Notes under the pieces: generated by a model
What the model was told of the DNA's origin: nothing
Seen by the model: the letters and a program-made list of their open reading frames with translations, nothing else
Databases searched by the model: none
Program-made: the position numbers and the translations under genes
Assembly: GCA_937981555.1 (NCBI GenBank)
Contig: CALJOK010000045.1
Location: 1 to 64,000, forward strand
Length of the DNA: 64,000 nt
Reading direction: 5' to 3'
From: an uncultured Saprospiraceae bacterium
GTDB taxonomy: Bacteria > Bacteroidota > Bacteroidia > Chitinophagales > Saprospiraceae
In this document: positions 40,119 to 49,565 of the stretch, in pieces
Layout: each line of letters opens with the position of its first letter
Position numbering within the stretch: position 1 is the first letter of the stretch

Positions 40119-40451
40119 ATGAAAAATGATTATCCAAAAATTGCCCTTCAAGGAATGGATGGATTAATGTTCGTCAGAGAAGACGAAGTGTTGTATGCCA
40201 TAGCTGATGGGAATTATACATGTATTCATTTGACCAATGACAGGCAAACTAAAGTGCTTCGAAAAATTAAAGAAGTAGAAGAATTGCTTAGTTCAAAAAA
40301 AATTGTTCGAATTCATCGGTCACATGCCATCAATCTTGACCACGTAATTCGACTTAGTGGAAATGAAATGATCTTGATGACAAATGGAGAAGAGTTGGCA
40401 TTAGCTCGAAATAGGAAAGCAGAATTTATTGAAAAATTCACCAAAATATAA
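40119..40451 (+). CDS. Stand-alone LytTR DNA-binding domain protein
   Basis: EDEVLYAIADGNYTCIHLTNDRQTKVLRKIKEVEELLSSKKIVRIHRSHAINLDHVIRL; no receiver domain. Confidence 0.85.
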   Translation: MKNDYPKIALQGMDGLMFVREDEVLYAIADGNYTCIHLTNDRQTKVLRKIKEVEELLSSKKIVRIHRSHAINLDHVIRLSGNEMILMTNGEELALARNRKAEFIEKFTKI

Positions 40452-40539
40452 AATACACTCATAGCCTCAAAATTAAATTTATCAGTAAAGCTGATAATAT
40501 TTTTTTAACCCAATTTTTAAATAATTAAATTAACCAGTA

Positions 40540-41916
40540 ATGAAAAATGAATTTTTTAAATCACTAACGAACTCAATCTTATTTTTTGCATTATTAGCAA
40601 CACTTACGATAATGAGTTGTCAGAAAGAAAGCCTTAAAGATGTTGCTACTAATGAAAAAGGAACAACAGAAAATCAAACCGAAATTGACATCGCTACAGT
40701 TACGCTTCAAGCAATCTATGGTTTTCAAGAAGGAGAATTAACTCAGACAGAAACAGATGATTTTTATTCGAAATTAATGTCAAATCTTACAGAAGATGAA
40801 AAAGCACAATTAGATGAATATGTTCAATCATATTTATCGCGATCAGAAATTGCCAATTCATATACTCAAGTAGGAACTAGAAGTGCAGGTAGTGAAACTA
40901 TTCTGTCTGAAGGAACACCAGGAGATGGATTCGGTTCATCTATTGCCAAACAAGGAAATACTCTTTTTGTAGGTGCACCAGGAATCAATTCAGTTCATGT
41001 TTACGAAAATAATTCACTTACCCAAACATTGACCGCTAGCAATGGTGCAGCCGGGTTCGGTTCAAGAGTAACTGCGAGTGCAAACAAACTTGCAGTTAGC
41101 GCTCCAGGTCATATTTATATTTTCGGAAAGCAAGGTAACTCTTGGGTAGAGCAGGATATCATTACTCCTGATGCTGATTTTGTAGGTAGTGGAGGAACAG
41201 GTACGGATATAGTTATGCATGGAAATAAGTTAGCTGTTCTAGGTCGAACAGGAACAGCAAGTACAATCTTTGTCTATAAATTAACAGGTAATAGTTGGTC
41301 ACAAGAAGCAGAGATTGATATGGCATCTACTCAAACATTTTTTTGGGATATAGATATGCATGACAATCGAATAGTTGGGAACGGAGGAGATGGTCAGATG
41401 GGACCTTTTCTTGCACCTCAAGTATATATTTTTGAAAAATCTGGCAATAACTGGGGGTTAGAAACACAAGTTGCTTTTCCAGCTGACTATTTATTAACTA
41501 GACAAATTGCAATCGATAATTCTACGATTGTAGCCAATACAGCCTTTGGTGCTCTTGGAGCTACTAACTCTATAATTATTACTCCTTCTGGAGGGAGTTG
41601 GGCAATAAGTGGAGGGATTGAACAACCTGGACCACTTCCATTTGCCGATCGTCTATTAGATATTCAAGGATCAAAAATTGTGGTAGGTGCACCTACATTT
41701 GGTTTTTTTCTTCCTTTTCCACCTTTTATTTTGCCACAAGGAGATGATGTTGTACATGTTTTTGAAAATGAAATTTTGACAGAAACACTTACCCCTAGCA
41801 GTAGTGATTTAGATCATGCCTTTGGAGCAAGTCTATTACTTTCAGGAAATAAAGTGATTATTGGATCGCCTAATTTCCCAGGGACTGTAGCTGGAGAGGT
41901 AGTTATTTATGATTAG
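40540..41916 (+). CDS. Secreted lipoprotein with FG-GAP-like beta-propeller repeats
   Basis: Lipobox LTIMSCQK; repeats GDGFGSSIAKQGNTLFVGAPGINSVHVYE, AAGFGSRVTASANKLAVSAPGHIYIF, HAFGASLLLSGNKVIIGSPNF. Confidence 0.78.
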   Translation: MKNEFFKSLTNSILFFALLATLTIMSCQKESLKDVATNEKGTTENQTEIDIATVTLQAIYGFQEGELTQTETDDFYSKLMSNLTEDEKAQLDEYVQSYLSRSEIANSYTQVGTRSAGSETILSEGTPGDGFGSSIAKQGNTLFVGAPGINSVHVYENNSLTQTLTASNGAAGFGSRVTASANKLAVSAPGHIYIFGKQGNSWVEQDIITPDADFVGSGGTGTDIVMHGNKLAVLGRTGTASTIFVYKLTGNSWSQEAEIDMASTQTFFWDIDMHDNRIVGNGGDGQMGPFLAPQVYIFEKSGNNWGLETQVAFPADYLLTRQIAIDNSTIVANTAFGALGATNSIIITPSGGSWAISGGIEQPGPLPFADRLLDIQGSKIVVGAPTFGFFLPFPPFILPQGDDVVHVFENEILTETLTPSSSDLDHAFGASLLLSGNKVIIGSPNFPGTVAGEVVIYD

Positions 41917-41970
41917 ATATTACATTAAAGCCTAGGCTTACCTTTTTTTAGAAGTTTTTTCTAAAAAAAA

Positions 41971-42003
41971 AAGAGGCATATCAAAATATTTGGTATGCCT
42001 CTT
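41971..42003 (-). terminator. Terminator hairpin downstream of HAD gene
   Basis: aagaggcatatca aaatatt tggtatgcctctt, with a T-tract on the minus strand (one G-U pair). Confidence 0.65.
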
Positions 42004-42052
42004 CTGTGAAAAAATAGAATATAAGTCCTTTGGACTTTTCCTTTTTTCTAAA

Positions 42053-42721
42053 TCAACTTCTAAATTCATCCAAATCTTGAAACTCAAAAACATTCCCAAA
42101 AGGTAACCCTTCTTTCACTTCGTTATTCCGATTAACCCAAACACTATCCAACCCAAAATTACTTGCTCCTGAAACATCCCATTGGTTAGAAGAAAAAAAT
42201 AAAACCTCCTCTTTGGAAACTTCTAATTTATCCAAAGCCATTTGATAAACTTCCTTTCGAGGTTTGTAAATTCCAATATCATCGACTGAAAAGATATGAT
42301 TAATAAAATTTCCAATCCCTGTTTTTTGAACACCATTTTCCAACATTGATCTAGTTCCATTTGACAAAATGCAAATCGTTTTTTCTTGGAAAAAATCCAA
42401 AGCTTCTCGCACTCCATCAATCAAATTTGGACTATCATAAATTGGTAAAAGCAAATCAAAAATTCGAGGATTTTTTAAACCATTGACACGCATGCTATAA
42501 TCTAATGCTTCTTTGGTCACTTGCGAAAATGGAGCATATTTGTTCATTTGATTTCGCAGCCAAGTATATTCTAGCTGTTTTTTTCTCCAAATAGAAATAA
42601 GATTTTCGGTTTTATCTTTAGCAATGTTTTGAAGTTCTGCGTCTATCTCACTCGTCTTAAAAAGTGTTCCAAAAGCATCAAAGACAAAAATGGATTTCGA
42701 ATGGATTTTTTGATTTTCCAT
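42053..42721 (-). CDS. HAD-superfamily hydrolase (haloacid dehalogenase type II-like)
   Basis: FVFDAFGTLFKTSE, TICILSNGTRSMLE, IGIYKPRKEVYQMALDKL, VLFFSSNQWDVSGASNFGLDSVWVNR. Confidence 0.88.
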   Translation of the reverse strand: MENQKIHSKSIFVFDAFGTLFKTSEIDAELQNIAKDKTENLISIWRKKQLEYTWLRNQMNKYAPFSQVTKEALDYSMRVNGLKNPRIFDLLLPIYDSPNLIDGVREALDFFQEKTICILSNGTRSMLENGVQKTGIGNFINHIFSVDDIGIYKPRKEVYQMALDKLEVSKEEVLFFSSNQWDVSGASNFGLDSVWVNRNNEVKEGLPFGNVFEFQDLDEFRS

Positions 42722-42909
42722 AACTAAGATGTATTCGTTTTTCCAAAAAGTCCTAAAAATTAGGTTAAAACTACATTAACAGTCTACTTTAACACATATT
42801 AACAATCAATTTTAACTTCTTGAAAAAGATTTTAAGCGAGGTTTTTGTTATTTTTACAATTCTTTGACAAAAACCTATTTAGTAAATAATTAAAAAACAA
42901 CTCAAAGTT

Positions 42910-44076
42910 ATGAAAAATTTAAACTGCCTATTAGCATTCCTTATGGTGCTATTTTTCTTTTCTTCTTGTAAAAAAGATAAAATAGATATCTCTTATGAAA
43001 GGTATACTGCGGAAGATTATGCAGTTCTAAGTCAATCATTAAATATAGAAAATGACTTAGAAGATTACACTTTTGTTTTCCCAAAATATTATCAGTCTCG
43101 TTCCCTTTCGTTTGATAGCGATTTAGCTACCTTAGGTCGGGTAATTTTTTATGATAAAAACTTATCTGATGATCGAACTATCTCATGTGCATCTTGCCAT
43201 AAGCAAGAATTAGCATTTGCAGATGATAAGGCATTTAGTGATGGAGTTTCGAACCGAGTGACTAGCCGAAATTCATTGGCTTTAGGTTCTGTATTTAATT
43301 TTGCAGAATACTATGGAGATGCTGCTTCAGGACGAATTCCTTTCTTCTGGGATAATCGAGCAAATACGGTTCAGGAGCAAGCAAGACAAACTTTTGCAAA
43401 TGAACAAGAAATGAATATGCCAATGCATAAGGTATTGGAAAGAGTAAATGAAAATGATTATTACCGAGTTCTTTTTAAAGAAACATTTGGTGATAGTGAC
43501 TTTACCGAAGATAGAGTATTAGATGCAGTAAGTGAATTTGTAAATAGTATGAGTTCTTACCGGTCTAAGTATGATGAAGAATTGGATAAGCATTATGTAG
43601 CTACTTATAACTTAAATAATATTGTAGGTGTTGACTTTGCTGGTTTTACTTCTGCAGAAAATTTAGGAAAAGATTTATATGTTTCTAATTGTGGAAACTG
43701 TCACGGTGAAATTAATGGATTCCCAGCAGAAGTGAAGGCCAACAATGGTTTGGATATGGTGTATGAAGATCAAGGGATTGGAGAAATAAGTGGCTCAGGA
43801 AACAATGGAGTATTTAAAGTACCTACGTTAAGAAATATTGCTTTGACTGGACCATTTATGCATGATGGGCGTTTTGCAACATTAGAAGAAGTAGTTGATC
43901 ATTATAGCAATGGTGTACAAAATCATCCAAACTTAAGTAGCCAATTGAAGCAAGGTGGACAAGCTAAAGCGTTCAATTTTACTCAAGGAGAAAAAGATGC
44001 TTTGATTTCATTCTTGAATACATTTACGGATGAAGTAATGTTAGCTGATGTAAAATACTCTGATCCTTTTAAATAG
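42910..44076 (+). CDS. Cytochrome-c peroxidase/MauG family diheme protein
   Basis: Two CxxCH motifs (CASCHKQELAFADDKAFSDG; CGNCHGE), KVPTLRNIALTGPFMHDGRFATLEEVVDHY; lipoprotein signal. Confidence 0.92.
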   Translation: MKNLNCLLAFLMVLFFFSSCKKDKIDISYERYTAEDYAVLSQSLNIENDLEDYTFVFPKYYQSRSLSFDSDLATLGRVIFYDKNLSDDRTISCASCHKQELAFADDKAFSDGVSNRVTSRNSLALGSVFNFAEYYGDAASGRIPFFWDNRANTVQEQARQTFANEQEMNMPMHKVLERVNENDYYRVLFKETFGDSDFTEDRVLDAVSEFVNSMSSYRSKYDEELDKHYVATYNLNNIVGVDFAGFTSAENLGKDLYVSNCGNCHGEINGFPAEVKANNGLDMVYEDQGIGEISGSGNNGVFKVPTLRNIALTGPFMHDGRFATLEEVVDHYSNGVQNHPNLSSQLKQGGQAKAFNFTQGEKDALISFLNTFTDEVMLADVKYSDPFK

Positions 44077-44099
44077 AGATTAGATAAAAGATAAAATAA

Positions 44100-44139
44100 A
44101 AAGTCTTCCATGGTTTAGCTATGGAAGGCTTTTTTTTAA
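44100..44139 (+). terminator. Terminator after cytochrome-c peroxidase gene
   Basis: agtcttccat ggtttagct atggaaggct tttttttaaaa. Confidence 0.65.
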
Positions 44140-44145
44140 AATTCG

Positions 44146-44251
44146 TTTTTAGAAAAATCCTAAGGTCAAGCTAAAAATGGAATCAAGAACGACCAACAGA
44201 AGTGTTGATTCCATTTTTAGCTTGACTTAAGACACAGAGTTTTTCTAAAAA
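44146..44251. repeat. Copy B (full-length) of dispersed palindromic element
   Basis: Outer arms TTTTTAGAAAAA/TTTTTCTAAAAA (44146-44157/44240-44251); inner perfect arms gtcaagctaaaaatggaatca/tgattccatttttagcttgac (44165-44185/44206-44226). Confidence 0.75.
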
Positions 44252-44282
44252 TCAATAAACAAACTAAAACGAAGTCAATCTT

Positions 44283-45164
44283 ATGAAATCAATAAAATTC
44301 AGTTTATACCTTTTTGTAATTGTATTGTTTTTTGCTTCATGCGGAAGTGCAAGTCATCATTTTTATGCAACGGACGAAGGTAATCTTTTAGCACTTCGAG
44401 AAGAAAAAGATCTAAAAGTATCCGGAGGATATACGCCACATTTGAATAGTCTGCCTGGGAATAATATAAGTGCTCAAGTGGGATACAGTCCAATTAAACA
44501 TCTTGGAATTCACGGTAGTTTTTTTCGTATTCGAAATTCATTTACAGGAGCAGAGGGAATAGACAAGAACGTTTATCAATATAATTTTAACGGAGCAGTT
44601 GGTGGTTATTATTTTAAATCAGCGAAGGCTAAAGAGATTTTTGGTGATGAAGAAGAAGGATTAACTTCATTTGAATCTGCGACAGAAGGGAAAGGATTAC
44701 TCTTTGATGGCTATGTTGGATATAGCCGAGGAGCAGTAAATAATTTTTATTTTGGAGAAACGGGGAAAGTAGAATTAGATTTTCAAAAAATATATTTGCA
44801 AGGTGGATTTCATATTTTCTTAGATAAAGTAGGAGCCAGTTTTACTTTACGAGGAACGCAATTAAGTTATCTAGATAGCTCAAAAGCTTATGGAAGATTA
44901 TCTGCATCTCAATTGCGAAAGGTAGAAATAATAGAAGAAAATAATCCATTTTTCTTTTTGGAATCTGCTTTAAAAATTTCTATTGGAAAACCTGCCGCGC
45001 CGATTCGTGGATATTTGACACTTGCAGGTGTATACGATTTTGGGGATGTATTTTTGGAAGTCCAACCTAGTACAATGCAATTTGGAGTGACTGCAGATAT
45101 CAATTATCTTTTTTCTAAAAATGACAAAACGAAAAAGAAATCTTCGAAGAAAAAACGAAAATAA
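44283..45164 (+). CDS. Hypothetical lipoprotein, outer-membrane beta-barrel-like
   Basis: Lipobox VLFFASCGSASH; alternating beta pattern; basic C-terminal tail KTKKKSSKKKRK. Confidence 0.6.
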   Translation: MKSIKFSLYLFVIVLFFASCGSASHHFYATDEGNLLALREEKDLKVSGGYTPHLNSLPGNNISAQVGYSPIKHLGIHGSFFRIRNSFTGAEGIDKNVYQYNFNGAVGGYYFKSAKAKEIFGDEEEGLTSFESATEGKGLLFDGYVGYSRGAVNNFYFGETGKVELDFQKIYLQGGFHIFLDKVGASFTLRGTQLSYLDSSKAYGRLSASQLRKVEIIEENNPFFFLESALKISIGKPAAPIRGYLTLAGVYDFGDVFLEVQPSTMQFGVTADINYLFSKNDKTKKKSSKKKRK

Positions 45165-45183
45165 TAATACTTAGAAAAAATAG

Positions 45184-45219
45184 AAAAGGAGTTGCAATAA
45201 TTTTGCAACTCCTTTTTTT
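45184..45219. terminator. Bidirectional terminator between convergent genes
   Basis: aaaaggagttgcaa taatt ttgcaactcctttt. Confidence 0.7.
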
Positions 45220-45240
45220 ATGAATACACGAAACATGTTT

Positions 45241-48200
45241 TTAATTTCCGTGGCATTGTTTATATTTCTTACCACTTCCACAAGGACATTTTTCATTCCG
45301 CCCTACTTTAGGTACATCACGTTTGAATGTTTCAGGTTTTTGTCTTCCACGACCAGCGCCAGCAGCAGCAGCTTTAGCTAATGCATTCGGATCTTTGTTT
45401 GTAGAAGTTTTACTCAAATCTGTTCTTTGAGTCTGAGCTTCTTCTACTTTAGTTCCATCTCGTAAGATCACAGAACCTTTTACTAAGTAGGAAGTAACTT
45501 GCTCATTGACTCTATAAATCAATTGTTCGAATAAATTGAACGCTTCCATTTTATAAACTACCAATGGATCTTTTTGCTCAAACGAAGCTGCCTGAGAAGA
45601 GTCTTTCAACTCATCCATGGAACGTAAATGTTCTTTCCACTCTTCATCAATAATTGAAAGTGCGACTACTTTCTCAATATCACGCATGATGGTTTTTCCT
45701 TCAGATTCTACTGCACTTTCTAAGTCGGCTGCAGCAGGAAGTACTCTCGAAATACCATCTGTAAATGGTAAAGAAATTCGTTTGTATTTATGTTTTTCTG
45801 TTTCGTAAACATGTTTGATTTGAGGAAGTACTAGGTCAGAAAGAATCTGTCCTTTACGACTATACATTTCCAAAAATTGATGATACATTTTAGTAATGAT
45901 TTCATCTTCATCTCCTTCTTGAAAATCAATAGCATCCATTTTTGGATCAATCCCCATCACTTCAATTGAACCTCTCCGGAATGTTTCGAAGTTGCCATCC
46001 TTGCGATGTGCTACTACTAAACTTTCAATCAGAGAAATAAACATCGTATTCAAATCCAAAGAAAGTCGCTCTCCTGAAAGTGCGTTGAAACGTTTTTTGT
46101 AAATCGCCTCCCGTTGGATATTCATCACGTCATCATAATCCAATAATCTTTTTCGAGTACCGAAGTTATTCTCTTCCACTTTCTTCTGAGCTCGCTCAAT
46201 TGATTTAGAAACCATCGAATGTTGAATGACTTCACCATCTTGATGCCCCATCTTATCCATCAACTTTGCAATTCGTTCAGACTTAAATAATCGCATTAAG
46301 TTATCTTCCAATGAAACATAAAATTGCGAACTACCTGGGTCTCCTTGACGACCTGCACGTCCTCTCAACTGTCTATCGACTCGTCGAGAATCATGTCGCT
46401 CGGTACCGATGATTGCCAAACCTCCTGCTGCTTTTACTGCGTCAGATAATTTAATATCCGTTCCACGACCAGCCATATTGGTGGCCAAGGTTACTTTTCC
46501 AGCATTACCTGCTTCGGCCACAATATCAGCTTCTCGTTGATGTTGTTTGGCATTCAAAACATTGTGATCGATGCCTCGCATTTGAAGCATTCGACTTAAT
46601 TTTTCAGAAATATCTACTGAAGTTGTACCAACCAAAACAGGACGACCTGCATTACTTAATTTAACCACATCTTCGATTACAGCATTATATTTTTCACGAG
46701 CTGTTTTAAAAACCATATCATCTTTATCATCTCTGACGATAGGACGATTAGTTGGAATTACAACCACATCTAATTTATAAATTTCCCAAAACTCGCCTGC
46801 TTCCGTTTCGGCTGTACCAGTCATACCAGCCAACTTGTGATACATTCGGAAGTAGTTTTGCAAAGTTACGGTCGCATAAGTTTGAGTTAAGTCTCCAACT
46901 TTTACATTTTCTTTTGCTTCAAGCGCTTGGTGTAATCCATCAGAATATCGACGACCTTCCATCATTCGACCAGTTTGCTCATCGACGATTTTTACTTGAC
47001 CATCCATCACTACGTATTCATCATCTCGCTCAAACATCGTGTACGCTTTCAGTAGCTGATTGATAGAGTGTAAACGTCTTGACTTGATCGAGAAATCAGA
47101 AATCAAAGTAGTTTTATTATCCATTTTCTCTTGCTCATTCCATTCCTCATTTTCCTCAATCATCATCATCTCAGTTGCAATATCAGGCATGATAAAGAAA
47201 CCAGGGTCTTCATTTCCTTTTGCTAAGTATTCTGCTCCTTTTTCCGTCAACTCAACGGTTCGGGTTTTTTCAATAATGGTAAATAGCAAAGGATCATCCA
47301 CCAAGTGCATTCTTTTTGATTGCTCTTGCATGTAGTGATTTTCTGTTTTTTGCAAAACAACTTCCACCCCTTCTTGACTAATAAATTTAATCAATGGAGA
47401 AGATTTTGGCAATGCTCGATGTGCTCTCAATAAACACATTCCACCTTCTCCTTCTTCCACACCAATGTTCCCTTCTTTGAATTGTTTTTTAGCTTCCGCT
47501 AAATAAGCTGAAGCGATTTTTTTCTGCGCATTCAACAATGATTCTACTCGAGGTTTTAATGCAATATATTCTTGCTCCTCAGCTCCTTGTGGAATTGGTC
47601 CAGAAATAATCAAAGGCGTTCTCGCATCATCGACTAAAACAGAATCCACCTCATCCACCATACAATAGTGTGGTTTTCGCTGAACCATTTCATCTTGAGA
47701 ACGAACCATATTATCTCTCAAATAATCGAAACCAAATTCATTATTCGTTCCGTAAGTAATGTCGCAATTATAAGCTGCTACACGACCTTCCGAGTGAGGT
47801 TTATATTTATCAATACAATCAATGGTCAAAAATAAGAATTCGAAAATCGGTCCTACCCATTCGCAATCCCGACGAGCCAAATAATCATTCACCGTAATGA
47901 CGTGAACTCCTTGACTACTTAATCCATTCAAATATGCAGGAAGTGTTGCCACTAAAGTTTTTCCTTCCCCAGTTTGCATCTCCGCAATTTTTCCATCATG
48001 CAAAACCATTCCACCAATCAATTGCACATCATAGTGAACCATGTTCCAAGTGATCTCTCCTCCTGCCGCTAACCATGAATTTGAGTAAACTGCTTTGTCT
48101 CCTTGAATTGTCACGTGCGCTTTTTTCGCAGCAATTTCTCTATCGTGATCTGTTGCAGTTACTGTAATTGATTCATTACTTGAAAATCTACGAGCAGTCT

Positions 48201-48543
48201 CTCGAACTACCGCAAAAGCCTCTGGTAAGATTTCTTTTAAAACTTCCTCCAAGTGCTTATCTCTCTCTTTGACCAATTCATCCGACTCTTTGAATAATTC
48301 CTCTTTTCGATGGAAGTCTTCCGTAGTGTCAGCTTCTTCTTTGATCGATTTTATATCGGCATCAATTCCAGCCAAATGATCTGCAATTCGAGCACGAAAT
48401 TCATTCGTTCGATTTCTCAAATCATCGTGACTCATATTAGTCAACTTCTCTTCCGCTTCGTGAACTAATTCAACGATCGGTTGATACAATGACTTATCTT
48501 TGTCATACTTAGTTCCAAAAAGCTTTTTAATAAATTTAAACAT
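45241..48543 (-). CDS. secA: Preprotein translocase subunit SecA
   Basis: [69 protein letters not shown]-terminal zinc motif [20 protein letters not shown]. Confidence 0.98.
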   Translation of the reverse strand: MFKFIKKLFGTKYDKDKSLYQPIVELVHEAEEKLTNMSHDDLRNRTNEFRARIADHLAGIDADIKSIKEEADTTEDFHRKEELFKESDELVKERDKHLEEVLKEILPEAFAVVRETARRFSSNESITVTATDHDREIAAKKAHVTIQGDKAVYSNSWLAAGGEITWNMVHYDVQLIGGMVLHDGKIAEMQTGEGKTLVATLPAYLNGLSSQGVHVITVNDYLARRDCEWVGPIFEFLFLTIDCIDKYKPHSEGRVAAYNCDITYGTNNEFGFDYLRDNMVRSQDEMVQRKPHYCMVDEVDSVLVDDARTPLIISGPIPQGAEEQEYIALKPRVESLLNAQKKIASAYLAEAKKQFKEGNIGVEEGEGGMCLLRAHRALPKSSPLIKFISQEGVEVVLQKTENHYMQEQSKRMHLVDDPLLFTIIEKTRTVELTEKGAEYLAKGNEDPGFFIMPDIATEMMMIEENEEWNEQEKMDNKTTLISDFSIKSRRLHSINQLLKAYTMFERDDEYVVMDGQVKIVDEQTGRMMEGRRYSDGLHQALEAKENVKVGDLTQTYATVTLQNYFRMYHKLAGMTGTAETEAGEFWEIYKLDVVVIPTNRPIVRDDKDDMVFKTAREKYNAVIEDVVKLSNAGRPVLVGTTSVDISEKLSRMLQMRGIDHNVLNAKQHQREADIVAEAGNAGKVTLATNMAGRGTDIKLSDAVKAAGGLAIIGTERHDSRRVDRQLRGRAGRQGDPGSSQFYVSLEDNLMRLFKSERIAKLMDKMGHQDGEVIQHSMVSKSIERAQKKVEENNFGTRKRLLDYDDVMNIQREAIYKKRFNALSGERLSLDLNTMFISLIESLVVAHRKDGNFETFRRGSIEVMGIDPKMDAIDFQEGDEDEIITKMYHQFLEMYSRKGQILSDLVLPQIKHVYETEKHKYKRISLPFTDGISRVLPAAADLESAVESEGKTIMRDIEKVVALSIIDEEWKEHLRSMDELKDSSQAASFEQKDPLVVYKMEAFNLFEQLIYRVNEQVTSYLVKGSVILRDGTKVEEAQTQRTDLSKTSTNKDPNALAKAAAAGAGRGRQKPETFKRDVPKVGRNEKCPCGSGKKYKQCHGN

Positions 48544-48557
48544 GTTATTTTTTTCGT

Positions 48558-48626
48558 AAAACGACTTTTTAAGCCGTTGAATGAGTAATATTTTTTCAAA
48601 TTAAACGACTTCAGTCGTTAGATGAG
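48558..48626 (-). repeat. Two imperfect copies of a palindromic unit in the secA leader
   Basis: Plus strand AAAACGACTttttaAGCCGTTgaATGAG (48558-48585) and TAAACGACTtcAGTCGTTaGATGAG (48602-48626). Confidence 0.55.
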
Positions 48627-48797
48627 TTTGGGCGCAAATATAAAATATAAATAAGTGTTCCTTGATATGATTTGAACATTATTCATCACATTTTATTCCA
48701 TTGTAAATTAAACGATACTTTTGTGACATTATGGCGCAAATCTATCACTTCGCATGAAATAAAATCAGCTATTTTTACATTTTTAACTCGATACGTC

Positions 48798-49565
48798 ATG
48801 AATATGGAATTTTTTATAAAAAAAGGAATACGAATACATTTTACGTGTATGATTGCGATAATGATACTTTTTATTTTCGCTTGTCAAATAGATAGTAAGA
48901 ATTACCTTCCAGAGTATTTCTATCCAATGCAAAAATGGGAAGAAGGGATGGTTTATGAATATCATCCTGTTAATAATGATCAACTTCCTGTGGAGTATTG
49001 GTATTTTAGAAAAATGAGAAAAGATGGAACGACTATTTTTACTGGACAATACTATGACCATACTTTTAGGCCTCGTCAAATATTCAATGCAGAAGTTACG
49101 AATGAAGGAGTGTTCTTAAAAGATTACATATTATATGAATTTGATTCTTTGGGAAATGTCAATCAAAATGCTGCAGAGATTTTAGCAAATGTCAGTTTCC
49201 CTTTTCAAGTAAAAGATAATACTCAGGTTTTTTCATCCAAATTAAAATGGAAAATGCCTACAGAAGAATATCCTAATGGACATGTTGAACTATCTAGAGA
49301 TAGAAAATTTATAGGCGATGCAGCATATTCTTTTAAAAATAAATCATACGATTGTGTGGAATTTCAAATAGCTGAAGAGATGAGTGATTTTAATGATGGG
49401 CATTTGGAAAAGAAATACAATGGAACAGAACTCTTTGCAAAAAAAATTGGGTTGATTTATTATAAAAAAGAAATTGATAAAGGTTTCGTTGAAGAATATG
49501 AATTGCGAGATACTTTTTCGATGGCGAAATTTGAAGAAAAATTTAAAAAATATATCGGTGAGTAA
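48798..49565 (+). CDS. Hypothetical lipoprotein
   Basis: Lipobox-like MILFIFACQIDSKNYLPEYFYPMQKWEEGMVYEYHPVN; start moved to MNMEFF at 48798. Confidence 0.6.
   Translation: MNMEFFIKKGIRIHFTCMIAIMILFIFACQIDSKNYLPEYFYPMQKWEEGMVYEYHPVNNDQLPVEYWYFRKMRKDGTTIFTGQYYDHTFRPRQIFNAEVTNEGVFLKDYILYEFDSLGNVNQNAAEILANVSFPFQVKDNTQVFSSKLKWKMPTEEYPNGHVELSRDRKFIGDAAYSFKNKSYDCVEFQIAEEMSDFNDGHLEKKYNGTELFAKKIGLIYYKKEIDKGFVEEYELRDTFSMAKFEEKFKKYIGE

Noticed and set aside
46752-47335. Plus-strand ORFs of 103 and 91 aa inside secA
   Set aside because: Antisense to conserved SecA coding sequence.
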